Shown: piece by piece, positions 37,926 through 46,179 of the stretch
Position numbering within the stretch: position 1 is the first letter of the stretch
How the letters are laid out: the number at the start of each line of letters is the position of its first letter
Assembly (NCBI RefSeq): GCF_002327105.1
Contig: NZ_CP023406.1
Location: 3,162,001-3,226,000 of the forward strand
Length of the DNA: 64,000 bases
Source of the DNA: Luteimonas chenhongjianii
GTDB taxonomy: Bacteria > Pseudomonadota > Gammaproteobacteria > Xanthomonadales > Xanthomonadaceae
Direction: 5' to 3'
The notes under the pieces: generated by a model
Seen by the model: only the letters and a program-made list of their open reading frames with translations
The model's database searches: none
What the model was told of the DNA's origin: nothing
Program-made: the position numbers and the translations under genes

Positions 37926-38569
37926 TGCGGCGCGTCCTGCTGCTCGCCGGGTTCGCGTGCGCCGTGTCGGTGGCAGGCCGTGTCGACGCAGAGACCACGG
38001 TGATCTATCGCTGCACCGATGCGGCCGGCGCGGTGACGTTCCAGAACGGCACGCCCTGCCCGGCGGGCCAGACCCAGCAGCGTCGCGTGGTCGAAATGGC
38101 CACATCGATGCCGACCTACGTCGCCCCGCCCACCGCGCCCCCGGCACCGCCGCGGGTACCCTTGATCTCGACCCTGCAGGCGCCGGCAACCGAACGGGCC
38201 AGCACCGACGAGCCGCCGCCCCCGCCCCCCGCCCTGTACACCTGTCGCGTCCACGACAACACCACCTACTGGCGTGAGGACGACACGCCGCCATTGCGTT
38301 GCCGGCCGTTGCCGACCGTCGGCATCGGCGGGCTGCCCGGCATGGGCGCAGGCCAGGCCTGCGAGCAGGTGGCCGATGTCTGCACGGCAGTGCCCGAGGC
38401 GGCGCTGTGCAGCAGCTGGGAGACGCGGGTGCGCGAAGCCGAGTTCCGCTGGCGCTTCGCGCAGGCCCGCGAGCAGCCGCCGCTGCGCCTGGAGTACGAA
38501 CAGCTGTTCTCGACCTGGCGCGACAGCAGCTGCGGCCCGGGCGCCGGTGTCGCGCCCGCGGCCGGCTAG
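37925..38569 (+). CDS. Exported DUF4124-like protein (paralogue 2)
   Basis: A 214-residue protein clearly related to the upstream gene: signal peptide (VLLLAGFACAVSVAGRVDA), module VIYRCTDAAGAVTFQNGTPCPAGQTQQ, Pro-rich linker, second module LYTCRVHDNTTYWREDD, and a helical Cys-containing C-terminus. Tandem duplication is likely. Its last three bases overlap the 3' end of the degenerate methyltransferase on the other strand. The function is unknown; the Cys pairs suggest disulfides in the periplasm. Confidence 0.8.
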   Translation: MRRVLLLAGFACAVSVAGRVDAETTVIYRCTDAAGAVTFQNGTPCPAGQTQQRRVVEMATSMPTYVAPPTAPPAPPRVPLISTLQAPATERASTDEPPPPPPALYTCRVHDNTTYWREDDTPPLRCRPLPTVGIGGLPGMGAGQACEQVADVCTAVPEAALCSSWETRVREAEFRWRFAQAREQPPLRLEYEQLFSTWRDSSCGPGAGVAPAAG

Positions 38570-39060
38570 AGCCAACGCGGTACGGTCGCCCGGTCGGCGT
38601 CGTACTCGGATCCGAAGCAGGCGCAGGCGCGCCTCCTCGAACGGGATGATCGCGTGCTGCAGGGCCAGCACCGGCAGCGGCAGCACGGCCAGCGCCCACG
38701 GCAGATCCAGCATCAGCGCCAGACCGACGTAGGTGAGCGGCCTGGACCAGGTAGATCGGGGTGGGCGCCAGCGGAACGGGGCCGCGCAGGATCGGCCGCG
38801 CCGACGTGCGGGGGAATGATCGTGGTCCGGCGCCACGCGAACGGCGCGAGCGCCCACACGACCAGCACCAGACCGGCGTCGGCCAGCAGCGCGCCGGCCA
38901 GATGCAGCGCAGCGCCGATGCCTTCCGGCGCCAGCAGCAGGCCGAACGCGTACTGCAACGCGGCGCCGGCGGCGAAGGCCAGCACGAACTGAAGCGGCGA
39001 GCCGGCCGTGGCGCCCGCCACCGCGTCGGCGCAGGCGTCGACGTGCTGCGCACCGGCCAT
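38566..39060 (-). pseudogene. Isoprenylcysteine carboxyl methyltransferase-like protein, frameshifted
   Basis: The remains of a small ICMT-family membrane methyltransferase are spread over three frames. Frame 1 from the ATG at 39060 gives the N-terminal membrane part ending FAWRRTTIIP. Frame 2 gives SARPILRGPVPLAPTPIYLVQ. Frame 3 gives LTYVGLALMLDLPWALAVLP and on to IIPFEEARLRL. A further shift gives CFGSEYDADRATVPRWL, then TAG at 38568-38566. Shifts lie near 38810-38814 (a run of five G), 38737-38743 and 38618-38630, with a probable compensating pair at 38757-38782. An intact protein would be about 164 residues. Clustered errors in the assembly are the alternative. Confidence 0.75.
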
Positions 39061-39087
39061 GGCGCACGCGGGGCGATGTCCAGCGGC

Positions 39088-39864
39088 TCAGAAGCCGTGG
39101 CGCAGGAAGCCCCCGTCGACCGCGATGCATTCGCCGGTGATGTAGCTCGCGGCCGGCAGGCACAGGAAGGCCACTGCGGCAGCGACCTCTTCCGGCTCTC
39201 CGATCCGGCCCATCGGGGTACGCATCAGCACTTCATCGAGATAATCCGGGTCGGCCAGCGGCTCGGAGGTGCGCCGGGTACGGATGTACCAGGGCGCGAC
39301 CGCGTTGACGCGTACGCCGTCCTCGGCCCATTCCACTGCCAGATTGCGGGTCATCTGCTGCAGCGCGGCCTTGCTCATGCCGTAGGCGACGCCGGTGCGC
39401 ACGTGGGTCATGCCCGACACGCTGCCGACGTTGACCACGCTCGAGGTCGCATGCTGGATCAGCAGCGGATGCGCATAGCGTGTGAGTTCGAAGGCACTGA
39501 ACACGTTGACCTCGAAGATCTCGCGCCACTCGTCCTCGCTGTACTCGGTGGCCGCCCGCGAGATGTTGCCGCCGGCGTTGTTGACCAGGATGTTGAGGCC
39601 GTCGCCCTGGTCCTCCACCCAGTCGAGGATCTCGCGCCGCTGGTCCTCGTCGACGACATCGGCGATCAGCGCGCGCACATCGGCGCCGGGAAACTCCTCG
39701 ACCAGATCGTCGCGGGTGGATTCCAATGCATCGCCGTTCCGGCCGACGATCAGAACCGTCGCGCCGAAGCCTGCGAGCTCGCGGGCGATCGCGCGCCCGA
39801 TGCCGGCGCTGCCGCCGGTAACCAGAGCCAGTTGCCCATCCAGGCGCCAGCGGTGCGGATCCAT
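39088..39864 (-). CDS. SDR-family oxidoreductase (tropinone reductase-like)
   Basis: A 258-residue cytosolic classical short-chain dehydrogenase. The cofactor motif is [19 protein letters not shown] (about 14-32). The structural motif is [12 protein letters not shown], the catalytic Ser is in [14 protein letters not shown] and the YxxxK is AYGMSKAAL. Basic residues after beta-2 ([15 protein letters not shown]) suggest NADPH. The C-terminus is [17 protein letters not shown]. The ATG at 39864 is chosen because the family pattern begins there. The substrate is unknown. Confidence 0.92.
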   Translation of the reverse strand: MDPHRWRLDGQLALVTGGSAGIGRAIARELAGFGATVLIVGRNGDALESTRDDLVEEFPGADVRALIADVVDEDQRREILDWVEDQGDGLNILVNNAGGNISRAATEYSEDEWREIFEVNVFSAFELTRYAHPLLIQHATSSVVNVGSVSGMTHVRTGVAYGMSKAALQQMTRNLAVEWAEDGVRVNAVAPWYIRTRRTSEPLADPDYLDEVLMRTPMGRIGEPEEVAAAVAFLCLPAASYITGECIAVDGGFLRHGF

Positions 39865-39926
39865 CGACAAGTCCCCGATCTGTGTCGGCGTTAGGATAGC
39901 GCCGAGCCTCCCCGCAGGAGTACCGC

Positions 39927-40175
39927 ATGTCGATGCCACGTTCGCCCGCAGCCGCTTCGCGTCTTTCGCATGCCGTGATCGCGGTCGCCCTTCTCTCGAC
40001 CACCGCGGCCTGCACGCCGCCGCCCGATTCGCCGACCGAGAAGCCGACGGAGCCGCAAGCCGCGCAGCTGCGCGATGCGGTTCGCGCGCCGCTCGAGGCC
40101 GCGCAGAAGACCCGGCAGTCGGTCGATGCCGACGCGCAGCGCACGCGCGAGGCGATCGAGGCTGCCGGCGGCTGA
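39927..40175 (+). CDS. Small predicted lipoprotein
   Basis: An 82-residue protein with a signal sequence ([17 protein letters not shown]) whose Cys at about residue 29 looks like a lipobox Cys, followed by a Pro/Glu-rich spacer and a charged helical tail ([33 protein letters not shown]). GGAG lies at a good distance before the ATG. It is probably membrane-anchored. The function is unknown. It is divergent from the SDR at 39088 and convergent with the next gene. Confidence 0.7.
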   Translation: MSMPRSPAAASRLSHAVIAVALLSTTAACTPPPDSPTEKPTEPQAAQLRDAVRAPLEAAQKTRQSVDADAQRTREAIEAAGG

Positions 40176-40195
40176 GCCGCCGCCGGCGCGCCGGC

Positions 40196-41782
40196 TCACC
40201 AGTCCGTGGGTTTGTAGTCCTTGAGGAACTGGCCCCAGACATGGGTGCCGGTATTGATGCCGTCGATGATCGGATCGACGATGCGCGCCGCGCCATCGAC
40301 GATGTCGAGCGGTGGATGGAAGCGTTCCTCGACGATCTTGCGCTCGGCGATCTCCACCGGATCCTCGTCGGTGACCCAACCGGTGTCGACGGCGTTCATG
40401 TGGATGCCGTCGCCGTGGTAATCCGCGGCCGAGGTCCGCGTCATCATGTTGAGCGCGGCCTTGGCCATGTTGGTATGCGGGTGCTTGGTGGTCTTGAAGT
40501 TGCGATAGAACTGCCCCTCCACCGCGGACACGTTGACGATGTGCTTGTCCCGGCGCGGCGCTTCACCCTCGGGCGTGCGCAGCATCAGCGTCTTCAGGCG
40601 CGCGTTGAGGATGAAGGGCGCAACCGCGTTGACCAGCTGGGTCTCCAGCAGCTCGACCGCCGGCACTTCGTCCATCTGCAGGCGCCAGGAATTGCGGCCA
40701 CGCAGGTCGACCTGCTGCAGGTCCTTGTCGACGCGTCCTTCCGGGAACAGATGCGCCTGTCCGACCAGTTCGTCGGCGAGCAGTGGCACCTGCGACAGTT
40801 CCGCCGCGCGCGCCAGGCCCGCGCGGCTGGTGTCGCCGGCCACCAGCGACTGGCTTCCACCGGGCAGCAGATCCGCCGCGCGCAGACCCTCGTAACCGCC
40901 GACGAGCCTGCGGACGTGTTCGGGCAGCGTCTCGATCGCGGCGGTCTCGCCGGCCATCATGTGCGCATAGAACGCCGGCGGGCGGCGCACGGTCTGGCAG
41001 GCATTGTTGATGATGAAATCGAGCCGGTCGCGGGTGGCGACGAGTTCGGCGCAGAAGGCCTCCACGCTCGGCGTATGGCGCAGGTCGAGGCCGAACACCT
41101 CCAGCCGGCGGCCCCATTGCTCGAAGTCCGGCTCCTGCGCGTAGCGCTGGGCCGAGTCGCGCGGGAAGCGCGTGGTGACGATCAGCGAGCAGCCCGCGCG
41201 CAGCAGCTTGAGACCCGCCTGGTAGCCGATCTTGACCCGGCCGCCGGTCAGCAGCGCGACGCGCCCGGTGAGATCGGCGGTCTCGGTGCGCTTGAGGAAG
41301 TTCAGTTCCGCGCAGGTCGGGCACAGCTGGTCGTAGAAATGATGGATCTGCGTGTACTTCTGCTTGCAGACGTAGCAGTGCAGAAGTTCCGGCGATTCGG
41401 CATAGGCAAGCGGCTCGCTCGCGCAGTTGCGCGGATCGTGCTGGCCCGGCGGCTGCGGCGGGAAATAGTTGGGCGTGGTGAATACCGGTTTGCGACGCAG
41501 CGTGCGGATGCCGGTCCGGTCGAGGAGTTCCTCGGTGCGGCGCACCTTCTCCCGGTTCGCTTCGCGCAGGGCTTCCTTGGCCTGCTTGCGGCGCGCGCGC
41601 GGCTCGGGATGGTGCACGACCGCGACGGCCTGCAGCAGACGGATCCGGTCGGCTTCGGGCAAGGCGTCGAGCACGCTGCGGTCGTCGCGGATCGCCTCGA
41701 GCAGTTCGAGCGCGGCGCGGGCGCGCTGCGGCAGGGAGTCGTCGGCATCGGATGCCGGGAGCGGGGCGGAGATCGGATTCAA
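40196..41782 (-). CDS. SDR-like oxidoreductase with N-terminal zinc ribbon
   Basis: A 528-residue protein in three parts. Residues 1-115 are helical and highly charged. Residues 136-157 hold a zinc-ribbon-like pair, CYVC and CPTC. Residues 170-528 form an SDR-like Rossmann domain with the partner Asn pair at 259-260 (FIINNACQT). The cofactor motif TGGRVKIG (179-186) has Lys where the second Gly normally sits. After the catalytic-type Ser (419), the YxxxK position reads TNMAK (437-441), so Thr replaces Tyr and Lys is kept. It therefore may not be a standard dehydrogenase. The function is unknown. Large gaps lie on both sides of homologous SDR blocks. Confidence 0.8.
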   Translation of the reverse strand: MNPISAPLPASDADDSLPQRARAALELLEAIRDDRSVLDALPEADRIRLLQAVAVVHHPEPRARRKQAKEALREANREKVRRTEELLDRTGIRTLRRKPVFTTPNYFPPQPPGQHDPRNCASEPLAYAESPELLHCYVCKQKYTQIHHFYDQLCPTCAELNFLKRTETADLTGRVALLTGGRVKIGYQAGLKLLRAGCSLIVTTRFPRDSAQRYAQEPDFEQWGRRLEVFGLDLRHTPSVEAFCAELVATRDRLDFIINNACQTVRRPPAFYAHMMAGETAAIETLPEHVRRLVGGYEGLRAADLLPGGSQSLVAGDTSRAGLARAAELSQVPLLADELVGQAHLFPEGRVDKDLQQVDLRGRNSWRLQMDEVPAVELLETQLVNAVAPFILNARLKTLMLRTPEGEAPRRDKHIVNVSAVEGQFYRNFKTTKHPHTNMAKAALNMMTRTSAADYHGDGIHMNAVDTGWVTDEDPVEIAERKIVEERFHPPLDIVDGAARIVDPIIDGINTGTHVWGQFLKDYKPTDW

Positions 41783-42369
41783 GAGGGTGTCCAGGAGCGT
41801 GCGCGACAGCCGCAGCGTGGCGCGCCGGGGTCGAACGGGTCAAAAGCGTGCGGTGCAGCAGCCGGGCGGCCGTCGCGGGCATGGTGTGGTCGCGGGGGTG
41901 CGAAGCGCCTGCCCGGTGACCGCGCAGCAGGTCCGGTGGACCTGCGACCGGGCCATTTTCACCGATCGGCGGGGGCTGTGCCATCGGCCGGTGGTGCGCC
42001 AGGCGAGGCCAGAACCGACAGCGCGAGATCAGGCGCCAGAGCAGGAGACGCTTGAACCGTCATCCGTGCGCCGGCACGCCCGTCGAAGGCGGGGCGGCGC
42101 CGATGGTCCGGCTAGGCGAGCGCAGCACTCTCCGGCAGCTGGAGTGCGCCGCGCCGACGATCGCAAGCCGGCCGCGCAGAGCGTTCAGGCAGCCCGTGCA
42201 AGGGCGTGCTCAGGCTTGAGGGTGACCGGTCGCGGCGGACGGGTCGACATTCGCGGGCCGGCTGGCAGCCGCCTCCCGGACTACCTGGACACCTGCCGGG
42301 GCGTACGCCCGTCTGGCAGTGCGCGCCGGCGGCGCATGGGCATCGGACGGGCCGGCCCTGGCCGCCTCT
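41783..42369. other. Gene-free region at the left border of the pectin-type locus
   Basis: About 590 bases between the zinc-ribbon SDR (its start side) and the end of the SGNH-cupin gene. Frames across it show no domain. It contains one clear hairpin (41927-41945) and marks the boundary between the housekeeping-like region and the polysaccharide locus. Confidence 0.5.
41927..41945. other. Hairpin in the intergenic region
   Basis: A perfect eight-base-pair stem GCAGGTCC/GGACCTGC with a GGT loop. There is no T-tract, so I do not call it a terminator. It could be a protein site or chance. Confidence 0.35.
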
Positions 42370-43482
42370 CTAGCGCGCCACCGGACGGTAGACGATGAAG
42401 ATCACCAGTTCCTCGTCGCCGAGCTGCTCGAGCGCATGACGATCGCCGTTGCGGGTGAGGATCGCATCACCCGGCCCGACCTCGCGCACGGTGTCGTTGA
42501 GCGTCAGCCGGCCACGCCCCGACAGCACGTAGTAGATCTCGTCCTTGTCGTTGACGTGGTCGCCGATGGTTGCGCCGGGGTGGAAGGCGCGCTTGCGGAA
42601 GACCAGGTCGAAACCGGTGGCATCGCTGAAGAACGGATAGGCGGTGGTCGTGCCGAGACCGTCGTGGGGGCCGGGCTGCTCGATCGCGATGTCGCGTTCG
42701 TTGACGACCACCGAGGGCGAGACTGGCGTCGCGGGCGGCGCTGGCAGCGCATGACAGTCGGCCGCGGTCACCGCCTTGACCGGCGCGGCCGCATCGATCC
42801 CGCGCCATCCGGCCGCAACGAGGCAGGCCACGGCGTCTGCGCCGGCCTCGCTGAAATGGGTGCCGTCGGACTTGCCCTGCTCGGGCACGAACATGAAGAA
42901 GGGCTTGGCATCCTGTTCGCCATGGTGGCGGATCCAGGCGCTGGAACTGCGGTCGAGATCGATCAGGGGCACCTTCTCGCGCGCAGCCAGTGCCTGCATC
43001 GCGAGCGTGTAGCGTCCATGGGTATCGAGCAGCGAACGGAAGTCGTAGAGCATCCGCGCCGCGGGCGTAATGAGCACGGGCGTGGCGCCACGGCTGCGCG
43101 CGGTGTCCACATAGCGCTGCAGCAACCGCGGATAGTCGGAATCTGGATCGGTGTAGCGGCTGGCGTCTTCGCGCTTGGCGTCGTTGTGGCCGAACTGGAT
43201 CAGCAGGACGTCACCCGCCCGCAGCTCGGCGGCGATGGCATCGAGCCGGCCTTCGTCGATGAAGCTGCGCGTGCTGCGCCCGCCTACCGCATGGTTGCGG
43301 ACCTCCCAGCCACCGGTCGTCCAGGCCTGCAGTTTCTGGCCCCAGCCGGCCTGCGGCGCACGTTCCGGGCCATAGGCGGCGGCGGTGGAATCGCCGGCGA
43401 TGAAGATGCGGTGGGTGACGGGCGCCGCGGCGGACGCACTTGCCGCAACGGTCAGCAGCATCAGCGACAGGAAACGGATCAT
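42370..43482 (-). CDS. Exported SGNH rhamnogalacturonan acetylesterase fused to a cupin domain
   Basis: A 370-residue exported protein, last gene of the kduI operon. After a signal peptide (residues 1-20) comes an SGNH esterase domain. The nucleophile Ser32 is in FIAGDSTAAAYG, the oxyanion Gly in VGGRSTRSF and Asn in IQFGHNDAK; the Asp/His pair is in SDGTHFSEAG. These blocks match rhamnogalacturonan acetylesterase. From about residue 265 a single cupin follows (FHPGATIGDHVNDKDEIYYV; GPGDAILTRNGDRHALEQ) with His and Glu positions for a metal. ATG at 43482 is preferred over a GTG 12 bases upstream because of RBS spacing. It should remove acetyl groups from pectic polymers; the cupin role is unknown. 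Confidence 0.85.
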   Translation of the reverse strand: MIRFLSLMLLTVAASASAAAPVTHRIFIAGDSTAAAYGPERAPQAGWGQKLQAWTTGGWEVRNHAVGGRSTRSFIDEGRLDAIAAELRAGDVLLIQFGHNDAKREDASRYTDPDSDYPRLLQRYVDTARSRGATPVLITPAARMLYDFRSLLDTHGRYTLAMQALAAREKVPLIDLDRSSSAWIRHHGEQDAKPFFMFVPEQGKSDGTHFSEAGADAVACLVAAGWRGIDAAAPVKAVTAADCHALPAPPATPVSPSVVVNERDIAIEQPGPHDGLGTTTAYPFFSDATGFDLVFRKRAFHPGATIGDHVNDKDEIYYVLSGRGRLTLNDTVREVGPGDAILTRNGDRHALEQLGDEELVIFIVYRPVAR

Positions 43483-43571
43483 CGTGGGCGGCACTCCGTC
43501 GAACCGGATCGAACCGCAGGCCGCCGCACGATGGCGGCGACCTGCAGCATGTTGCGATGTCGCGCGGCGCG

Positions 43572-44210
43572 TTACTTGCCGAGGACTTCCTTGACGTAAG
43601 CCACGATCGCCTCGTCCTTGGCGTTGTCGAAGAACGCCTTCTGGAAGCGCTCGCCGCCGACGGCCTGCTTCACCAGCTCCTGGTCGATCGCCTTCAGGCC
43701 TTCGACGAAATCCTTCGACGCGCCCTTCTTGACGTCCGCCAGGATGCCGGCGTTGGTCATCTGCGATTCCTTGCGCTCGGCCGGATAACCCTGGCCGCGC
43801 TCACCGTCGAACGCCTTCTCGAAGATGTAGCGGATGTTGATTTCCGCGCCCCAGCCGTAGCCCTTGGCGAACGGCAATGCCAGCGCGTTGCCGTTGTTGA
43901 CCTGCGCGAACAGGAACGCGTCGGTCGGCTCGATGCAGTAGCCGCAGTACACGCCCGGCCAGGCGTTGAGCGACATCATCGCGCCCTGGCCCGTGCCGCA
44001 GCCGGCGACGACGAAATCGACCGCCTTCGAGTTCAGCAGCAGTGAGGCGCAGATGCCCAGGTGGATGTAGGTCAGGCGGTGGTCGTTGTCGCCGTCCATG
44101 CCGACGTTGAAGACCGTGTGGCCCTTGTCAGCGGCGACCGTGTTGAGCTGCTCCAGCACGACCGGGTTCTTGGCGGCCTGGCTGAATTCCTGCATCAGTG
44201 CGATTTTCAT
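43572..44210 (-). CDS. RpiB/LacA/LacB-family sugar-phosphate isomerase (possible DhuI-type uronate isomerase)
   Basis: A 212-residue cytosolic isomerase. It begins MKIALMQEFSQAAKN and contains FVVAGCGTGQGAMMSLNAWPGVYCGYC, the family's GxGxG substrate loop with the catalytic-Cys region. It is longer than RpiB (about 150) by a C-terminal helical extension (DFVEGLKAIDQELVKQAV). It lies between kduD and the SGNH-cupin gene in the same operon. DhuI, a known RpiB-family enzyme, isomerises 4-deoxy-L-threo-5-hexosulose uronate, so a role in uronate breakdown is likelier here than in the pentose phosphate pathway. That assignment is inference. Confidence 0.85.
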   Translation of the reverse strand: MKIALMQEFSQAAKNPVVLEQLNTVAADKGHTVFNVGMDGDNDHRLTYIHLGICASLLLNSKAVDFVVAGCGTGQGAMMSLNAWPGVYCGYCIEPTDAFLFAQVNNGNALALPFAKGYGWGAEINIRYIFEKAFDGERGQGYPAERKESQMTNAGILADVKKGASKDFVEGLKAIDQELVKQAVGGERFQKAFFDNAKDEAIVAYVKEVLGK

Positions 44211-44292
44211 GGCGTGTCTCTCTTGCGTGTTCGAAGGGGGAAAGAACGACGGGCCCGCCGATGTGGCAGGCCGGTCGCAGAACGTGGGTGGA

Positions 44293-45048
44293 TCAGCGCG
44301 CGAGCCAGCCGCCGTCGACCGGGATCACCGCACCGTTGACGTAGTCCGACGCGCGGCTGGCGAGGAACACCGCCGTGCCGCCGAGATCGGACGGCTCGCC
44401 CCAGCGCGCGGCCGGGATGCGGTCGAGGATCGCCTTGTTGCGGGCCTCGTCGGCGCGCAGCTGCGCGGTGTTGTCGGTGGCCATGTAGCCCGGCGCGATG
44501 GCGTTGATGTTGATGCCCTTGCCGGCCCACTCGTTGGCGAGCAGGCGCGTGATGCCGGCGATGCCCGACTTGCTGGCGGTGTAGGACGGCACGCGGATAC
44601 CGCCCTGGAAGGACAGCATCGACGCGATGTTGATGATCTTGCCGCTGCCCTGGGCGATGAAGTGCCGGCCGATGGCCTGCGACAGGAAGAATGCGGACTT
44701 GATGTTGACGTTCATGACGTCATCCCAGTCCTGCTCGCTGAAATCGACCGCATCGGCGCGGCGGATCAGGCCTGCGTTGTTGACCAGGATGTCGACGCCA
44801 CCGAGGCCATCGAGCGTCTCCTGCAGCAGGCGCGGCACCGGCTCGATGCTGGTCAGATTGGCCTCGATCGCCACGAAGCGGCGACCGAGTGCCTTGACCC
44901 TGGCTTCGGTTTCCGTGGGCGGGCTGATACCGGCCGCGGCGATGTCCGCGCCGGCCTGCGCCAGCGCCACTGCGATGCCCTGCCCCAGGCCGGTGTTTGC
45001 GCCGGTGACCAGCGCGACCTTGCCTTCGAGGCTGAACGGATTGCTCAT
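44293..45048 (-). CDS. kduD: 2-dehydro-3-deoxy-D-gluconate 5-dehydrogenase
   Basis: SDR enzyme that reduces 2,5-diketo-3-deoxygluconate (from KduI) to 2-keto-3-deoxygluconate. The 251-residue protein has VALVTGANTGLGQGIAVAL, ILVNNAGLIRRAD, catalytic Ser in NIASMLSFQGG and YTASKSGIAGITRLLANEW. FSLEGKVALVTG at the start and VDGGWLAR at the end match KduD. It lies 42 bases downstream of kduI in the same operon. Confidence 0.94.
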   Translation of the reverse strand: MSNPFSLEGKVALVTGANTGLGQGIAVALAQAGADIAAAGISPPTETEARVKALGRRFVAIEANLTSIEPVPRLLQETLDGLGGVDILVNNAGLIRRADAVDFSEQDWDDVMNVNIKSAFFLSQAIGRHFIAQGSGKIINIASMLSFQGGIRVPSYTASKSGIAGITRLLANEWAGKGININAIAPGYMATDNTAQLRADEARNKAILDRIPAARWGEPSDLGGTAVFLASRASDYVNGAVIPVDGGWLAR

Positions 45049-45090
45049 TGATTGCTCCCTGTTGTGTGCGTGGGTGGCCGCGTGCGGCCG

Positions 45091-45939
45091 TTACTTGAGC
45101 TGGCAGATGTCCAGCACGTGCATGTCGGTGTAGTCGAGGTTCTCGCCGCCCATTGCCCAGATGAAGCAGTAGTTCGAGGTGCCTGCGCCCATGTGGATCG
45201 ACCAGGGCGGCGAGACGACGGCCTCGTTGTTCTGCATGACCAGCAGGCGTTGTGCGTCGGGCTCGCCCATGAAGTGGTAGACGCGGTCGTTCTCTCCGAG
45301 ATCGAAGTAGAAATAGACCTCGCTGCGCCGGTCGTGCAGATGCGGCGGCATCGTGTTCCAGACGCTGCCGGGCTTGAGGATCGTCAGGCCCAGCAACAGC
45401 TGCGAGGACTGGCAGGTGGCCGGCACGATGTACTGGTAGATCGTGCGCTCGTTGCTGGTTTCCAGTGCGCCACGCTCCAGCGGCACCGCGTCGGCGATCG
45501 AGATCTTCTTCGCCTCGAAGCGCGCATGCGCGGGGGTCGAGGCGAGATAGAACTGCGCCGGCACTGCGGCGTCGTTCGACGCGAACACGACCTCCGCGCT
45601 GCCCATCGGCACGTACAGCCCGTCCTTCGGCGCGAGCGCGAATTCCACCCCGTCGACGCGCACGGTACCGGCGCCCGCGCCCACGTTGACGACACCCAGC
45701 TCGCGGCGCTCAAGGAAGGGACGCCCGGCAGCGGAAGCCGGTTCGGTCTGATGCGGCAGGGAAAGCGGCGCGGCAAGCGGGCAGGCACCACCGATGACGA
45801 AACGCTCGTAATGCGTATAGCTGAGGCGGATCGCATCGTCGGCGAACAGGCCGTCGAGCAGGTAGAGATCGCGTAACGCCTCGTTGTCGATGCCCTGCAT
45901 GACCCCGGGGTGGGTCGCGTAGTAGGTCTTCCGGTACAT
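45091..45939 (-). CDS. kduI: 5-dehydro-4-deoxy-D-glucuronate isomerase
   Basis: Isomerises 4-deoxy-L-threo-5-hexosulose uronate, the spontaneous product of unsaturated galacturonate, to 2,5-diketo-3-deoxygluconate. The 282-residue cupin has the zinc ligands in [19 protein letters not shown] (two His and Glu) and [10 protein letters not shown] (His), and the N-terminus [22 protein letters not shown] typical of KduI. RBS GGAGG precedes the ATG. It is the first gene of kduI-kduD-rpiB-SGNH/cupin, and a candidate LacI operator lies 48 bases upstream. Confidence 0.96.
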   Translation of the reverse strand: MYRKTYYATHPGVMQGIDNEALRDLYLLDGLFADDAIRLSYTHYERFVIGGACPLAAPLSLPHQTEPASAAGRPFLERRELGVVNVGAGAGTVRVDGVEFALAPKDGLYVPMGSAEVVFASNDAAVPAQFYLASTPAHARFEAKKISIADAVPLERGALETSNERTIYQYIVPATCQSSQLLLGLTILKPGSVWNTMPPHLHDRRSEVYFYFDLGENDRVYHFMGEPDAQRLLVMQNNEAVVSPPWSIHMGAGTSNYCFIWAMGGENLDYTDMHVLDICQLK

Positions 45940-45986
45940 GACGTCCTCCAGAGCGCCAGGAGGCGCCGGCCAATTCTACGATGTCC

Positions 45987-46001
45987 GGTAACCGGTGTCA
46001 T
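45987..46001 (-). promoter_or_regulatory. Candidate LacI-family operator upstream of kduI
   Basis: On the minus strand it reads ATGACACCGGTTACC, matching three other sites in this locus that share ATGACACCG. Its upstream position relative to kduI and the adjacent lacI-type gene fit an operator. Confidence 0.6.
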
Positions 46002-46150
46002 ACCGCGCCGCGGCATGGGTTCAGCCGGGTACCTGGTCGCTGAGATCCACCCGATGCGGTGCGCCCGACCCGCATCCCTCAATGCCGGGTGCGGGCGCGG
46101 ACGGATTCGTGCATGGCGCGCTTCACCCGCACGCAGCGCCCCGGCGGAAA

Positions 46151-46171
46151 GCCCGCGTGCAACACGCGGGC
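46151..46171 (-). terminator. Terminator after the LacI-family gene
   Basis: An eight-base-pair stem GCCCGCGT/ACGCGGGC with a five-base loop, starting nine bases after the stop and followed on the minus strand by TTTCC. Confidence 0.6.
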
Positions 46172-46179
46172 CCGCAACG

